Both the position numbers and the translations under genes were made by a program. The notes under the pieces were generated by a model that was not told the DNA's origin, did no database searches, and worked only from the letters and a program-made list of their open reading frames with translations. Below are positions 8,142 through 16,537 of a DNA stretch of 55,875 bases, piece by piece (within the stretch, counting starts at the first letter, position 1; each line of letters begins with the position of its first letter). The DNA comes from Alphaproteobacteria bacterium UBA6187. Lineage in GTDB: Bacteria; Pseudomonadota; Alphaproteobacteria; Rickettsiales; UBA6187. Where the stretch lies: NCBI GenBank assembly GCA_002422795.1, contig DITJ01000008.1, positions 32,522-88,396 on the forward strand. The letters are read 5' to 3'.

Positions 8142-9026
8142 ATGAACATTATACAGATATTTAAGCAATTTCCAACTCAAGAATCTTGTATTAAGCATTT
8201 GGAATTAGCGCGCTGGAAAGGTGATCCTATTTGCCCTTATTGCGACTCTACAAACACAAATCCTTTGGTTAAAGAAATGCGCCATCATTGCAATGGTTGC
8301 CGCAAATCTTTCAGTGTTACCGTTGGCACTATATTTCACGATACGAAAGTTCCTTTACAAAAATGGTTTTTACTTATTGCTCTTATGCTTAATGCTAAGA
8401 AAGGCTTATCAGCTTGCCAAGCGGCGCGTGATATTGAGGTTCGCCGCCCTACCGTATGGAGCATGATGCACCGCATTCGTAAATCTATGGTTGATAATGG
8501 CGAATTGCTTAATGGTATAGTTGAAATGGATGAAACTTATGTAGGTGGTAAACCTCGTAAGGGCAATAAAAAAGATGATGACGATAATACACCTTCCCAG
8601 CGTGGGCGTGGTACTAAGAAAATCCCTGTAGTTGGTATGGTTGAGCGTGGCGGAAAGGTAAAAACTGAAAAAGCTACCAAAGATACACTCAAATCAAAAG
8701 ACTTGAACGAACTTATCCGTAAATACATCAACCCTAGCGAATCCGTGCTTATTACTGACGAATACAAAGGCTATAATAAAGCCGCTTCTTTACTTCCACA
8801 TGCTAGGATTAATCATTCTATAGAGTATGTAAACGGTTTAATCCATACTAATACAATAGAATCGTTCTGGGCTATTGTTAAGCGTGGGATTGTAGGTCAA
8901 TACCATAGAGTATCAGCTAAACACCTTGATAAATACCTAGATGAATTCTGCTACCGTTATAATTCAAGGAATCTGGATAGTTCGGTTCTATTTGGAAATA
9001 CAATTGCTAACATGTTAAGACCATGA
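8142..9026 (+). CDS. IS1595-family transposase
   Basis: A 294-residue transposase. The N-terminal zinc ribbon has two Cys pairs (CPYC at about 28-31 and CNGC at about 50-53) around HHCNGCRKSFSVTVGTIF. The ISXO2-like catalytic domain has its first Asp in EMDETYVGGKP, its second in ITDEYKGY, and the downstream NTIES-FWAIVKRGIVGQYH motif with the Asn and Glu typical of this group. An AAGGG ribosome-binding site lies 12 bases before the ATG. The gene looks intact, so the element may still be active. A short intrinsic terminator follows at 9049. Confidence 0.95.
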   Translation: MNIIQIFKQFPTQESCIKHLELARWKGDPICPYCDSTNTNPLVKEMRHHCNGCRKSFSVTVGTIFHDTKVPLQKWFLLIALMLNAKKGLSACQAARDIEVRRPTVWSMMHRIRKSMVDNGELLNGIVEMDETYVGGKPRKGNKKDDDDNTPSQRGRGTKKIPVVGMVERGGKVKTEKATKDTLKSKDLNELIRKYINPSESVLITDEYKGYNKAASLLPHARINHSIEYVNGLIHTNTIESFWAIVKRGIVGQYHRVSAKHLDKYLDEFCYRYNSRNLDSSVLFGNTIANMLRP

Positions 9027-9048
9027 TATAAATGAACTTCTGAATATG

Positions 9049-9078
9049 AAAAAACCGGAGTTAGTCGCTCCGGTTTTC
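9049..9078 (+). terminator. Terminator-like hairpin after the transposase
   Basis: AAAACCGGAG, loop TTAGTCG, CTCCGGTTTT form a perfect ten-base stem 24 bases after the transposase stop, ending in a T run. A second inverted pair (GAGCAACTACCT near 9098 and AGGTAGTTGCTC near 9164) follows before the next small gene. Confidence 0.8.
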
Positions 9079-9199
9079 ATATAACCCGCAAATGTTTGAG
9101 CAACTACCTGCGGATTGAGTAATCAATAGAGTTATTTTATAACAAATTTCTTCCTTTCAGTCAAGGTAGTTGCTCTTAATTTAACAAAAGAGAACTAAA

Positions 9200-9367
9200 A
9201 TGACTGACAGTAATTCTAATGACCAACAACCAACTATTGTAACACCTGCGCCACAACCAGAAATGGTTGCTCAGCCAACTCGATTGGTAGAGCCGATTAT
9301 AAGAAATCCTCATGCTCAATTAATGACTAACGCAATTGAAGTTGGTTATTTGAAAAAAGATAGTTAA
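9200..9367 (+). CDS. IS passenger: small Pro/Gln-rich protein, 55 aa
   Basis: Encodes 55 residues beginning MTDSNSNDQQPTIVTP and ending EVGYLKKDS. It is polar and Pro/Gln-rich, without membrane segments, and I do not recognise it. A weak AGAG ribosome-binding site lies 7 bases before the ATG. The end overlaps the 3' end of the convergent 189-residue gene by 48 bases. Its place inside the IS and after the terminator suggests a separately transcribed passenger. Confidence 0.5.
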   Translation: MTDSNSNDQQPTIVTPAPQPEMVAQPTRLVEPIIRNPHAQLMTNAIEVGYLKKDS

Positions 9368-9889
9368 TAACAACCAAAATCCAAAACTTATGATGGGAGC
9401 ATAAAAAGCTATATTAATAACATCCATCATAAGTTTTGCCCTCTCTTCATTGCATATGCGATTGTTAGTTATTCCTGATTGATAAGATTCACTTTCAGTC
9501 ATAATTAGAATTTCTATTTTCTGATTAATCCAATCTTTTAACCATAAATTTTTAGGCTGATTCCCTAAAAATTGATATTTTCTAAGAGAAAGTATTCTTT
9601 TACATTTATATATTGCTACTATTAAAAAAAGAGAGAAAATTAACAATGTGGTAAAAACAATAGGTTTAATCTCTATACTACTAGAGTAAAACACACCAAT
9701 CAATCCACTACTAACTAAGGTTAACAACGTAATTAATGATGCTAGTATTTTTAGTGATTTATCTTGAATAAAGTTAGAAAGATTTATAGTTGCCTGCAAT
9801 TCCTTTTCACCCTGATTAAATAGAAATAAAGCTTTTTCTTTATCTATATTACTAAAATCAGTAACATTCGATTGCCATTTTTCACTCAT
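9320..9889 (-). CDS. IS passenger: membrane protein, 189 aa
   Basis: Unrecognised 189-residue protein with three predicted membrane segments: about 47-70 (LKILASLITLLTLVSSGLIG), 75-95 (PIVFTTLLIFSLFLIVAIY) and 160-182 (FYAPIISFGFWLLLTIFF). A short N-terminal cytoplasmic helix and a central soluble loop of about 60 residues complete it. The paired central membrane helices between cytosolic segments loosely resemble SLATT-type effector proteins of bacterial conflict systems; this is a resemblance of layout only. The start has a good AAAGGA ribosome-binding site 8 bases upstream. It lies wholly inside the IS on the opposite strand to the transposase, so it travels with the element. IS1595-family members are known to carry passenger genes. 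Confidence 0.7.
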   Translation of the reverse strand: MSEKWQSNVTDFSNIDKEKALFLFNQGEKELQATINLSNFIQDKSLKILASLITLLTLVSSGLIGVFYSSSIEIKPIVFTTLLIFSLFLIVAIYKCKRILSLRKYQFLGNQPKNLWLKDWINQKIEILIMTESESYQSGITNNRICNEERAKLMMDVINIAFYAPIISFGFWLLLTIFFQITNFNCVSH

Positions 9890-11383
9890 AATTTATTCCT
9901 TTTATTTTCATTATATGTTGTAATATTATTTCACTTTTGATTATACTTACTCATAAGATATTATGGAAGCCCCTGCGGTATTTTTATTCTATCAACCATT
10001 AAGCGTACAATTCCGAAAGTATTAGTACGGCAATGGCATTAGCAAAACAACTAAAACAAACAGAATCTCCAATATATTTAATTGGAAATATAGGTAATCT
10101 TCGAGATACAGTTGATACTAGGATAGTATCTTATGAACAAATGAAAGAATATGCTAGTACGAATGGATTAAAATTTTATGAAACAAGTCCAAACATAAGT
10201 GTAACTGATAGTGCAAGAAATGTTGCTAGTGTAAAAGATATTTTTAGTGATATTGAGAAAGAATGTACGGCTGCTAAGAATGCCAAAGAAGTTACCGAAA
10301 GTGCAAAAAGATATCAAGATTTAGAAGACGAGCGTCGGCAAGCTGATGCGCTTAAAATCCGTCTATGCACTGAGTTAGCTGATGAAATTATAAGCCGTGC
10401 AGCCAAAGATCGTGCAGAGAAAGATCATGTAGACAGAAATCCTAAGCAAAAAATTTCAGTTGCCGAGGAGTATGATATAGATGAAAATTTATTAGGTGTT
10501 GTGTCTGGAGCGATTTATTCTTATTCTTCTTTTCCTAAAATAAAAGAAAATCTCGTTGCATTTAAGACAGATAAATTGTTAATTGAAGGTATAGGCAATT
10601 ATATAAAACAGAATGAATTTGGTGTGTTTAATAAGCAGCGAAGCGGCCCATTAGTTTTTAACCACAAGCACACGACAGCAATTGGAGAAGGAGCTCTTCA
10701 GAATTCTCCTATTTTCGGTATAGTGAGAGCAGCAGCGCAAAGAGCAGCAGCTTCTGGTATTGGTAGTTATCCTCAAGCAGCGAAAAGAGCAGCGGCTATT
10801 TTCAGTTCTGATTCACATAGCAGTGGCAAACAGGAAGCATTTGCGGCCTCATCTCCTTCACGTGCTGATCTATTTCATGATAATGCGCCATCAGCACCAA
10901 GTCCAGCGCAAGTAGAGGAGTATGAGCGTAAACTTTATGCGCCATCAGCACCAACTCTAAAAGCCGGGGGTTCACGTGCGGAAATAGAACCCAGTGCGGC
11001 ACCATCCCATAGTGATGCTCCTTATCCAATATTTGCGACCGGGAGTAATGAATGGTCCCAGCGACTACAGCCACAATCACATATTCCTACTGTTTTTGCA
11101 ACTCCAATACCTGATTCTGACGTTAATGCTCATGGTGGGACTCCTGTACAAGCAGTGCCAGTTGCCGTAGCAATTTCAATTCATCCTCAGTCTCATGCTG
11201 AAAAAGTTGGAAGTAGAAAGGAAAATATAGACAAAACTCGGTAATACCTCCAGAAAATAAGTTGGTTTTAGAGTGGAGTTTTCTATCAACAATTATGCCA
11301 GGAAATTTTACGATGAAGAATTCTTAAGCATCCTACACTTTAAAGAAGTGTTCGGATGTAAAGTTAATTTGCTATATGATATA

Positions 11384-12877
11384 CTATTTCCCTACCATCT
11401 CCGCTAAAGCAAGAATCCTTTCAGGCCATGCAAATAATAGCAGAACCGCTAATGTAGAAATGCACATAGCAACCAGCATAAGGAGCGGTGCTTCCGAATA
11501 GTTACTGCTTATGGCTGTTCCTTCGGCAGGTTTTTCTTCCCCAAAAAATGCCTTATATATAATAGGCAGGAAATATCCGGCATTCAGCATGGTACTGACG
11601 ATAATTACAGCCAGTATAATATATTGCTCAGATCCTATCGCTGCATCCAGCATATACCATTTGGCAATAAACCCGGCAGTTGGCGGCAGGCCAATCAAAG
11701 CAAGTGCAGCAATTGCAAAACATGCCATGGTAACTGGCATTCTTCGCCCCACGCCATAAATTTCACTTACTTTTTTCTTACCAGTTACAGTAGAAACCGC
11801 GCCAACTGAAAAGAACATAATTGCTTTGGCAAATGCATGTGCGGCAATTTGGAATACGGCGGCAATCACTGCCTTGGGTGAGAATATTGCCAGGGACATT
11901 GTAACATAGGCAAGCTGGCTGATTGTGGAATATGCCAGTATCTGTTTTAAACCATCCTTAGATAATGCCACAATCGATGCAAAAATAACGCCAAATGCTG
12001 CTAAATATAAAAGCCAGTCGCTATATTGCCCAAGCTGCGGTGATAATTTTTCCAGGTTATCAATCCCGAAAATATATACGATAACTTTTATAATAGTAAA
12101 CACACCCGCCTTCACCACCGCAACAGCGTGTAGTAACGCGCTTACAGGTGCAGGGGCGACCATTGCGCGCGGCAACCATCTGTGAAGCGGTATTAAGGCT
12201 GCCTTTGCTATGCCAAGCATAAAAAGCGCGAGTAATATTATTGTCATGGTGGGGGAAATTTTATCTCCCAATATGCCGCCTACGGTAAAATCAAGCGTTC
12301 CTACCGCGCTATATGTGAGTATAATGGCAGGTAAGAAGAATAATAAAGAAGTACCCATCAATATACCCAGATAAACCCTGCCAGCTTTCCTGGTTTTATC
12401 GCTGCGGTTATGCGTTACCAGCGGATATGTGGTAAGGGTGAGTAGTTCATAAAATAAGAATAATGTAAGCAAATTGCCGGAAAAAGCTATACCAACAGAC
12501 GCAAAAATTGAAAGGCAGAAAAACGCGAAGAAACGGTTGAGGTTGCCTTCATTATTGCTTCGCATATAACCAATTGAATATAGAAGGCTTATCGGCCATA
12601 ATAATGCTAATATTATAGCAAAAATAACTCCTAAGGCTTCTAGCTTGAAATGAAGGGCGATGCCGGGGATTATCTCAAATAGTTTCCATTCCAGCGGTAC
12701 AGTACCTGATAAAAATAACTGGTAAATTTTATATATAAAAAAGGGCAGGGCTGCGGATGTTAAAAACACCAGCCCATCCCTTATGTTCCTGTAAGGGATG
12801 ATAGCTGCAAGTAATGCCGCTATAAGCGGTGTTGCAAGGGAGTATTGGAGTAGTTGTATGTCAGTTATGTTTATCAT
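11384..12877 (-). CDS. Mrp/Mnh antiporter subunit D-like (second copy, distal)
   Basis: A 497-residue polytopic protein of the proton-translocating NuoM/NuoN/MrpD family, with about 14 membrane segments. The family motifs include LTTYPLVTHNRSDKTRKAGRVY, the PLHRWLPRAMVAPAPVSALLH helix and the lysine-bearing IVALSKDGLKQILAYSTISQLAYV. It is the last gene of an operon encoding Mrp subunits and follows a second D-like gene after a 200-base repeat-bearing gap. Mrp complexes exchange cytosolic Na+ (or K+) for protons. The motif around LHRWLP and the lack of MrpA-specific extensions make a D/A-core family member the safest call. Confidence 0.88.
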   Translation of the reverse strand: MINITDIQLLQYSLATPLIAALLAAIIPYRNIRDGLVFLTSAALPFFIYKIYQLFLSGTVPLEWKLFEIIPGIALHFKLEALGVIFAIILALLWPISLLYSIGYMRSNNEGNLNRFFAFFCLSIFASVGIAFSGNLLTLFLFYELLTLTTYPLVTHNRSDKTRKAGRVYLGILMGTSLLFFLPAIILTYSAVGTLDFTVGGILGDKISPTMTIILLALFMLGIAKAALIPLHRWLPRAMVAPAPVSALLHAVAVVKAGVFTIIKVIVYIFGIDNLEKLSPQLGQYSDWLLYLAAFGVIFASIVALSKDGLKQILAYSTISQLAYVTMSLAIFSPKAVIAAVFQIAAHAFAKAIMFFSVGAVSTVTGKKKVSEIYGVGRRMPVTMACFAIAALALIGLPPTAGFIAKWYMLDAAIGSEQYIILAVIIVSTMLNAGYFLPIIYKAFFGEEKPAEGTAISSNYSEAPLLMLVAMCISTLAVLLLFAWPERILALAEMVGK

Positions 12878-12952
12878 TATTTCTTCTGTTTAATTGTAAT
12901 AATCCTGGATGTTATCACGGCTTTTATTTTTATAAGTTGCGCTTATGTTGCA

Positions 12953-13068
12953 ACGTCATTGCGAGGAGCCGAACGCTTGTGAGTGCGAGGTGGCAATCCA
13001 TCTTTCTTTAATGTTCACACTGGATCGCCACTTCATGCTCGCTGCGCTCGATTCATCGCGATGACGTT
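12953..13068. repeat. Palindromic repeat, CGTCATTGCGAGGAG type
   Basis: Arms AACGTCATTGCGAGGA and TCATCGCGATGACGTT enclose GGTGGCAATCCA and TGGATCGCCACTTC, so the 116-base unit is an imperfect palindrome. It lies between the two mnhD-like genes of the Mrp operon and would be transcribed within it. Sequences of this flavour (GTCATTGCGAGG...GCAATCC) occur as dispersed repeats in many bacterial genomes. Confidence 0.75.
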
Positions 13069-13080
13069 CTTTCCTTATAA

Positions 13081-14556
13081 CTACCCCCCAAACAAAACCG
13101 TAGCCACCATATCAACATACCCATTAATATAAACCGGCCATATTCCTATAACAATTGAAAGAGCGGCAAGCAGCACCATTGGTACTAGCATCATAACAGG
13201 GGCTTCATTCACAGAGCCTTTGCTGGAATCTATATAATTGAAAAATGCAATTTCAACCACGCGCCATATATACATAAATGTAATCAGGGAGGTTATCAGG
13301 ATAATGGCAAATACAGGCCACATTCCGGCTGTAATAGTAGCCTGCAATAAATACCACTTGCCTATAAATCCCGCAGTGCCAGGCACACCAACTAGGCTAA
13401 GGCCGCTGATTATAAAAACGCCCATAGTAACAGGCATACGCCTGCCGATACCTTTTAAATGGCTAAGCCTTATACCTTTAACACTATATAAAATTGCGCC
13501 AGCCGCCATAAACATTGCAGATTTTGCAATTGCATGGGAAATTATACTTATTAATGATGCAGATAAGCCTTGTTCATTGGCAAGCCCGATTCCAAGGATT
13601 ATAAAACCTATCTGCGATACCGAGGAATATGCCAGCATACGCTTTAAATTATCCTGCATTACAGCCACAACAGCGCCAATTAGCATTCCAAGTGCACCCA
13701 GGATAATCAGTATTTTACCGATAGGCAGAACCTCAAAGGAAAAATCAACACCAAGAATGCTGAATATTAACCTGATAAATATATAAATACCAACCTTGGC
13801 GGAAGTGGCGCAAAGGAAAGATGAAACAAAAGAAGGCGCATTGGTATAAGCATTAGTAAGCCATAAATGCATCGGGAACATAGCTATTTTAAGGGCAAGG
13901 CCAACTGTGAAAAAAGCTATCGCCATTTTTACAGGCATTGCTGATATAACAGGCTGAATCCTTAGCGAAATATCTGTTATATTTAAAGTTCCGGTCATGG
14001 CATAAACCAGGCCGATTGCTATAAGTATGAAGGTTGCGCCAACTGTGCCTAAAATAAGATATTCAAATGAAGCAATAAGTGCGCGCCTGTCCTTACCCAT
14101 GGCTACCAGCGCATAGGCCGCAAGCGAGGAAATCTCAAGGAAAACATATATGTTGAATATATCGTTGGTAGATACAATACCAAGAAGCCCGGCAAGGCAT
14201 AATAAATATAACGTATAAAAAAACGGCTGCTTACTATCTTCTATTTCTTTCCCTGCTGAATATAGTGAGTAAATAATACAAAACGAGCCTATGCCGGATA
14301 TAAGCACCAGGAACATGGCACTTAAGATATCGATACTATATTCAATACCAAATGGCGCAGCCCAGCCACCCATCGCATATAACATTGTTCCATTTACATA
14401 AACCTGCCGGATAATTTCCATTGAGCAGATAAATGTTGCCAATGTTGCAATTAATGCAAAAGCCCATGCGGATTTCCTGCCAGGCAGCAATGCGCATATA
14501 GGTGCGGCAACTAAAGGAATTAACACTTGTATGGCTGGTAGGTTTTCAGTTAGCAT
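13081..14556 (-). CDS. mnhD: Mrp/Mnh antiporter subunit D
   Basis: A 491-residue polytopic MrpD-family protein with about 14 membrane helices. Diagnostic segments are NDIFNIYVFLEISSLAAYALVA, PMHLWLTNAYTNAPSFVSSFL, the VAVMQDNLKRMLAYSSVSQIG helix with its functional Lys, and GIGRRMPVTMGVFIISGLSL. In Mrp complexes MrpD forms one of the proton paths and is related to complex I NuoM/NuoN. It follows mnhC after a repeat-filled gap of about 245 bases and precedes a second D-like gene. Frequent ILV and Gly residues and the absence of a signal peptide fit an integral inner-membrane subunit. Confidence 0.92.
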   Translation of the reverse strand: MLTENLPAIQVLIPLVAAPICALLPGRKSAWAFALIATLATFICSMEIIRQVYVNGTMLYAMGGWAAPFGIEYSIDILSAMFLVLISGIGSFCIIYSLYSAGKEIEDSKQPFFYTLYLLCLAGLLGIVSTNDIFNIYVFLEISSLAAYALVAMGKDRRALIASFEYLILGTVGATFILIAIGLVYAMTGTLNITDISLRIQPVISAMPVKMAIAFFTVGLALKIAMFPMHLWLTNAYTNAPSFVSSFLCATSAKVGIYIFIRLIFSILGVDFSFEVLPIGKILIILGALGMLIGAVVAVMQDNLKRMLAYSSVSQIGFIILGIGLANEQGLSASLISIISHAIAKSAMFMAAGAILYSVKGIRLSHLKGIGRRMPVTMGVFIISGLSLVGVPGTAGFIGKWYLLQATITAGMWPVFAIILITSLITFMYIWRVVEIAFFNYIDSSKGSVNEAPVMMLVPMVLLAALSIVIGIWPVYINGYVDMVATVLFGG

Positions 14557-14610
14557 TTTGTTCCTGTTTTTTCCTTGGTATTTAAACCACTAGTAATAAG
14601 GAGTTGTGTA

Positions 14611-14794
14611 GTTCCCTCTCCCTTGAGGCTTGCAGACCGGAAAAACAGTACATAGGTACTGTTTTTTCTAGTGCAAGGGGGTAGGGTGAGGGGGAATTTA
14701 TATTGTTTAGACATAACCCCCTCACCCGGATTTCTTACCAATTTCTGAAGAAAAAATTGGAGAAATCCGCCCTCTCCCTCAAGGGAGAGGGAAC
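14611..14794. repeat. Composite palindromic repeat between mnhC and mnhD
   Basis: The outer arms GTTCCCTCTCCCTTGAGG (from 14611) and CCTCAAGGGAGAGGGAAC (to 14794) are perfect inverted repeats of 18 bases. Inside lies a copy of the ACAGTAC-type block (14640-14693) that also occurs at 5383-5446, and a further hairpin (GGATTTCTTACCAATTT and AAATTGG-AGAAATCC). The unit lies within the Mrp operon. Confidence 0.75.
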
Positions 14795-14801
14795 CCCAGC
14801 A

Positions 14802-15176
14802 TCACTTCTTCTTTCTTTCCTGCTTATTTTTTTCTAAATCAAGTTTGGTTATTTCATCTTCTTCAATGGTTCCGTATTCTTCCTTTATACGCACAGCAAT
14901 GGCAAGCCCTACAGCCATAATTGCCACCCCAACTACAATCGCGGTTAGCATAAGCACATGCGGTAGCGGATTGCTATAAACGGAAACGCCTTCCTGCAAT
15001 ATAGGCACAGCGGAATTTTTTACATAACCTATGGAAATATAAAACAGCAACACAGCCACTTGGAATATAGATAGGCACATTATCTTCTTTACAAGGTTCC
15101 CGCTGGATATAACCCCAAAGAAACCAATCATCATAAGCATTATGCTTACCCAGTAATTATATCCTTCAAGCATCAT
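14802..15176 (-). CDS. mnhC: Mrp/Mnh antiporter subunit C
   Basis: NuoK-related MrpC, about 124 residues with three membrane helices: IMLMMIGFFGVISSGNL, IMCLSIFQVAVLLFYIS and VLMLTAIVVGVAIMAVGLAIAV. The PHVLMLTAIVVGVA segment is the family signature (NuoK-type buried helix). An acidic and lysine-rich C-terminal tail follows. The start at 15176 was chosen because GAGAGG precedes it by 7 bases; the frame is open six codons further upstream. It overlaps the end of mnhB, so the two are translationally coupled. Confidence 0.92.
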   Translation of the reverse strand: MMLEGYNYWVSIMLMMIGFFGVISSGNLVKKIMCLSIFQVAVLLFYISIGYVKNSAVPILQEGVSVYSNPLPHVLMLTAIVVGVAIMAVGLAIAVRIKEEYGTIEEDEITKLDLEKNKQERKKK

Positions 15177-15591
15177 TTCCCGGCCTCTCACCAAATGAGT
15201 AAAATATTAGCATGATAACTGAAAATACTGTCATTCCTACGCCAATCTCTATAAGCATTATACCCAACTCCTGCCCTTGTAAGTTATCAAGGCGGAGAAA
15301 TGAATAATCAAGAAAGTTGCCGCCTTTGGCAATTGAAACTATACCGGTTCCGGCATAAAGCAATATGCCAAGCGCACTTATAACTCTTACAGCCATTAAT
15401 GGCATGATTCTCTTCAATAATTCAATGTCATATACAAGGCTGTATACTATAAATCCTGACGCAAAAATAATACCAGCCTGAAAGCCGCCGCCCGGGCTTG
15501 CCTCACCGTGGAACTGCACATAAAATGCATACATAAGTATGAATGGCAGTAGCAGCCTTACTATAACTTTTAAAACCGTGTGGTCGTTCAT
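15166..15591 (-). CDS. mnhB: Mrp/Mnh antiporter subunit B
   Basis: MrpB-family membrane subunit, 141 residues, four membrane helices. The signature YAFYVQFHGEASPGGGFQAGIIFASGF is intact. The chosen start (MNDHTVLKVIVRLL) follows the heptamer hairpin at 15604-15687; the frame stays open through the hairpin and would add 26 unlikely residues. It ends inside the start region of mnhC. MrpB is required for assembly of the full antiporter. Confidence 0.92.
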   Translation of the reverse strand: MNDHTVLKVIVRLLLPFILMYAFYVQFHGEASPGGGFQAGIIFASGFIVYSLVYDIELLKRIMPLMAVRVISALGILLYAGTGIVSIAKGGNFLDYSFLRLDNLQGQELGIMLIEIGVGMTVFSVIMLIFYSFGERPGNDA

Positions 15592-15603
15592 TTCTTTTCC
15601 TTT

Positions 15604-15687
15604 GGGTGATGGGTGATAGGTATCAGGTGATAGGGTTGATGAGCTATTCTTGCCCCTGTCACCCATCACCTATTACCCATAACCCTC
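15604..15687. repeat. Heptamer-repeat hairpin 3 (mnhB 5' side)
   Basis: Twelve heptamers fill exactly 84 bases: GGGTGAT twice, AGGTATC, AGGTGAT, AGGGTTG, then across the turn ATGAGCT and ATTCTTG, then CCCCTGT, CACCCAT, CACCTAT, TACCCAT, AACCCTC. The seven-base phase is unbroken through the centre. The right arm overlaps the last codons of the upstream DUF4040/MrpA'-type gene. Confidence 0.9.
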
Positions 15688-16220
15688 TTCCTACCAAGCA
15701 GCATCAGCACCGCAATACCTGCCGTAAATATAACCAATATTTCACCAAACGTATCATAACCCCTGTAACTTGCCAGGATAGATGTTACTGCATTTTTCAT
15801 TCCGGTGTCGGTCTCGCTGTTTGCTATGTAATATGCAGCAACATGCGTTTGCGCAGGGCTATTGCTTGAACCAAAATGCGGTAAATGGCCGCTGGCATAT
15901 ATCAGCATTGCTGTAACAGTAGCTACTAGTATAAAGGGCAATAATTTTTTGTTGGTGGTTTTCTTTTCTTTTTCAGATGCCATGAAAAGTGCAAGGAGTA
16001 ATAATATTGTGCTTATTCCTGCGCCAACGGCGGCTTCGGTAATGGCAACATCCGGCGCGCCAAGCACTAAATATTGGGCAGACATAAGCATACTGAATAT
16101 ACTAAGCAGGATTACAGCAGTAATTAAGTTACGTGACATAATTACCGATATGGCAGTAACCAGCAGGAAAAATAATATTGCTATATTTGCTATGAAATTA
16201 ATATCGCTTAAGAATCCCAT
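15666..16220 (-). CDS. Mrp antiporter subunit A'-like (DUF4040/MbhD-type) protein
   Basis: A 184-residue membrane protein corresponding to the C-terminal DUF4040 and following region of MrpA rather than to a full MrpA. Four or more membrane helices are visible, including the DUF4040 signature YLVLGAPDVAITEAAVGAGIST and the C-terminal YRGYDTFGEILVIFTAGIAVL, which is the MrpA/MbhE-type motif. Split Mrp operons lacking full-length MrpA usually carry this gene between mnhG and mnhB, exactly as here. It overlaps mnhG by one base (TAATG-type coupling). Its final codons lie in a heptamer hairpin. Confidence 0.88.
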   Translation of the reverse strand: MGFLSDINFIANIAILFFLLVTAISVIMSRNLITAVILLSIFSMLMSAQYLVLGAPDVAITEAAVGAGISTILLLLALFMASEKEKKTTNKKLLPFILVATVTAMLIYASGHLPHFGSSNSPAQTHVAAYYIANSETDTGMKNAVTSILASYRGYDTFGEILVIFTAGIAVLMLLGRKRVMGNR

Positions 16221-16531
16221 TATTTCTTTTCCTTCAAAAACGGTTTCAGTTTACCGATAATTGCGGTTTGGGAAAGTACGTGTGTTGCAGTTGGGTTAGT
16301 GATTAAAAGCAATATCACCAGCAAAACTATTTTTCCTGCAATAAGTGTAGGACCAAAACTCACGGCAACACCAAGCAATACCAGCGGTGCGCCGAAGGAA
16401 TCAGTTACTCCCGCAGGGTGCAGGCGCGTGAAGAAATCCGGCATACGGAGTATTCCCAGTGAGCCGCTAATCATAAAATATGCACCGGCAATAATCATGC
16501 CCCAGGATAATATAGTGGTTATTTGTTCCAT
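16220..16531 (-). CDS. mnhG: Mrp/Mnh antiporter subunit G
   Basis: MrpG, 103 residues, three membrane helices. It has the signature GILRMPDFFTRLHPAGVTDSFGAPLVLLG and the TNPTATHVLSQ motif. It follows mnhF after a 75-base gap filled by a heptamer hairpin and overlaps the next gene. MrpG is a small structural subunit required for antiport by the hetero-oligomer. Confidence 0.95.
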   Translation of the reverse strand: MEQITTILSWGMIIAGAYFMISGSLGILRMPDFFTRLHPAGVTDSFGAPLVLLGVAVSFGPTLIAGKIVLLVILLLITNPTATHVLSQTAIIGKLKPFLKEKK

Positions 16532-16537
16532 AAATTC

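Larger units (their letters stand above)
8060..10015. mobile_element. Complete IS1595-family insertion sequence with passenger genes
   Basis: The element is 1956 bases. Its ends are 24-base perfect inverted repeats (8060-8083 and 9992-10015) beginning CGGAATTGTACG. The flanks carry an 8-base direct duplication AAAGTATT (8052-8059 and 10016-10023); eight bases is the target duplication known for the IS1595 family. It encodes an intact transposase (plus), a 55-residue protein (plus) and a 189-residue membrane protein (minus). Perfect ends and duplication imply a recent insertion. The IS splits a Rab-like gene and supplies an in-frame stop within its left end. Confidence 0.95.
7799..11244 (+). 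pseudogene. Rab/Ras-like GTPase-domain protein split by an IS1595-family element
   Basis: Removing the IS (8060-10015) and one copy of its 8-base target duplication rejoins 7799-8059 to 10024-11244 in frame, giving a 493-residue protein. Residues 1-145 match a Rab-type small GTPase: beta1-P-loop (RVHVYGEPTAGIS, 3-15), a switch II position (LNVLDYGSS), VHMVVYDCTNNESI (equivalent to the Rab VILVYDVTNRESF), SPIYLIGNIGNLRD (the NKxD strand) and KFYETSPN (the ETSA loop). Key residues are altered: P-loop Lys is Ile14, DTAG is DYGS, NKxD is NIGN, so nucleotide binding was doubtful even before the break. About 350 residues follow: a charged, probably coiled region, then an Ala/Ser/Pro-rich tail with repeated APSAP. 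A eukaryotic-like fold suggests a former host-directed effector. Without a new start the 3' part should not be made. Confidence 0.8.

Noticed and set aside
10033..11244. Independent 403-residue gene starting at MALAKQLKQTES
   Set aside because: There is no ribosome-binding site, and the frame is the exact continuation of the Rab-like gene across the IS target duplication.
13238..13786. 182-codon plus-strand ORF inside mnhD
   Set aside because: Antisense shadow of a well-supported membrane subunit; no ribosome-binding site or recognisable protein.
15592..15669. Twenty-six-codon extension of MnhB
   Set aside because: It is translated from a heptamer hairpin and from the end of the upstream gene; family alignment starts at MNDHTVLKVIV.
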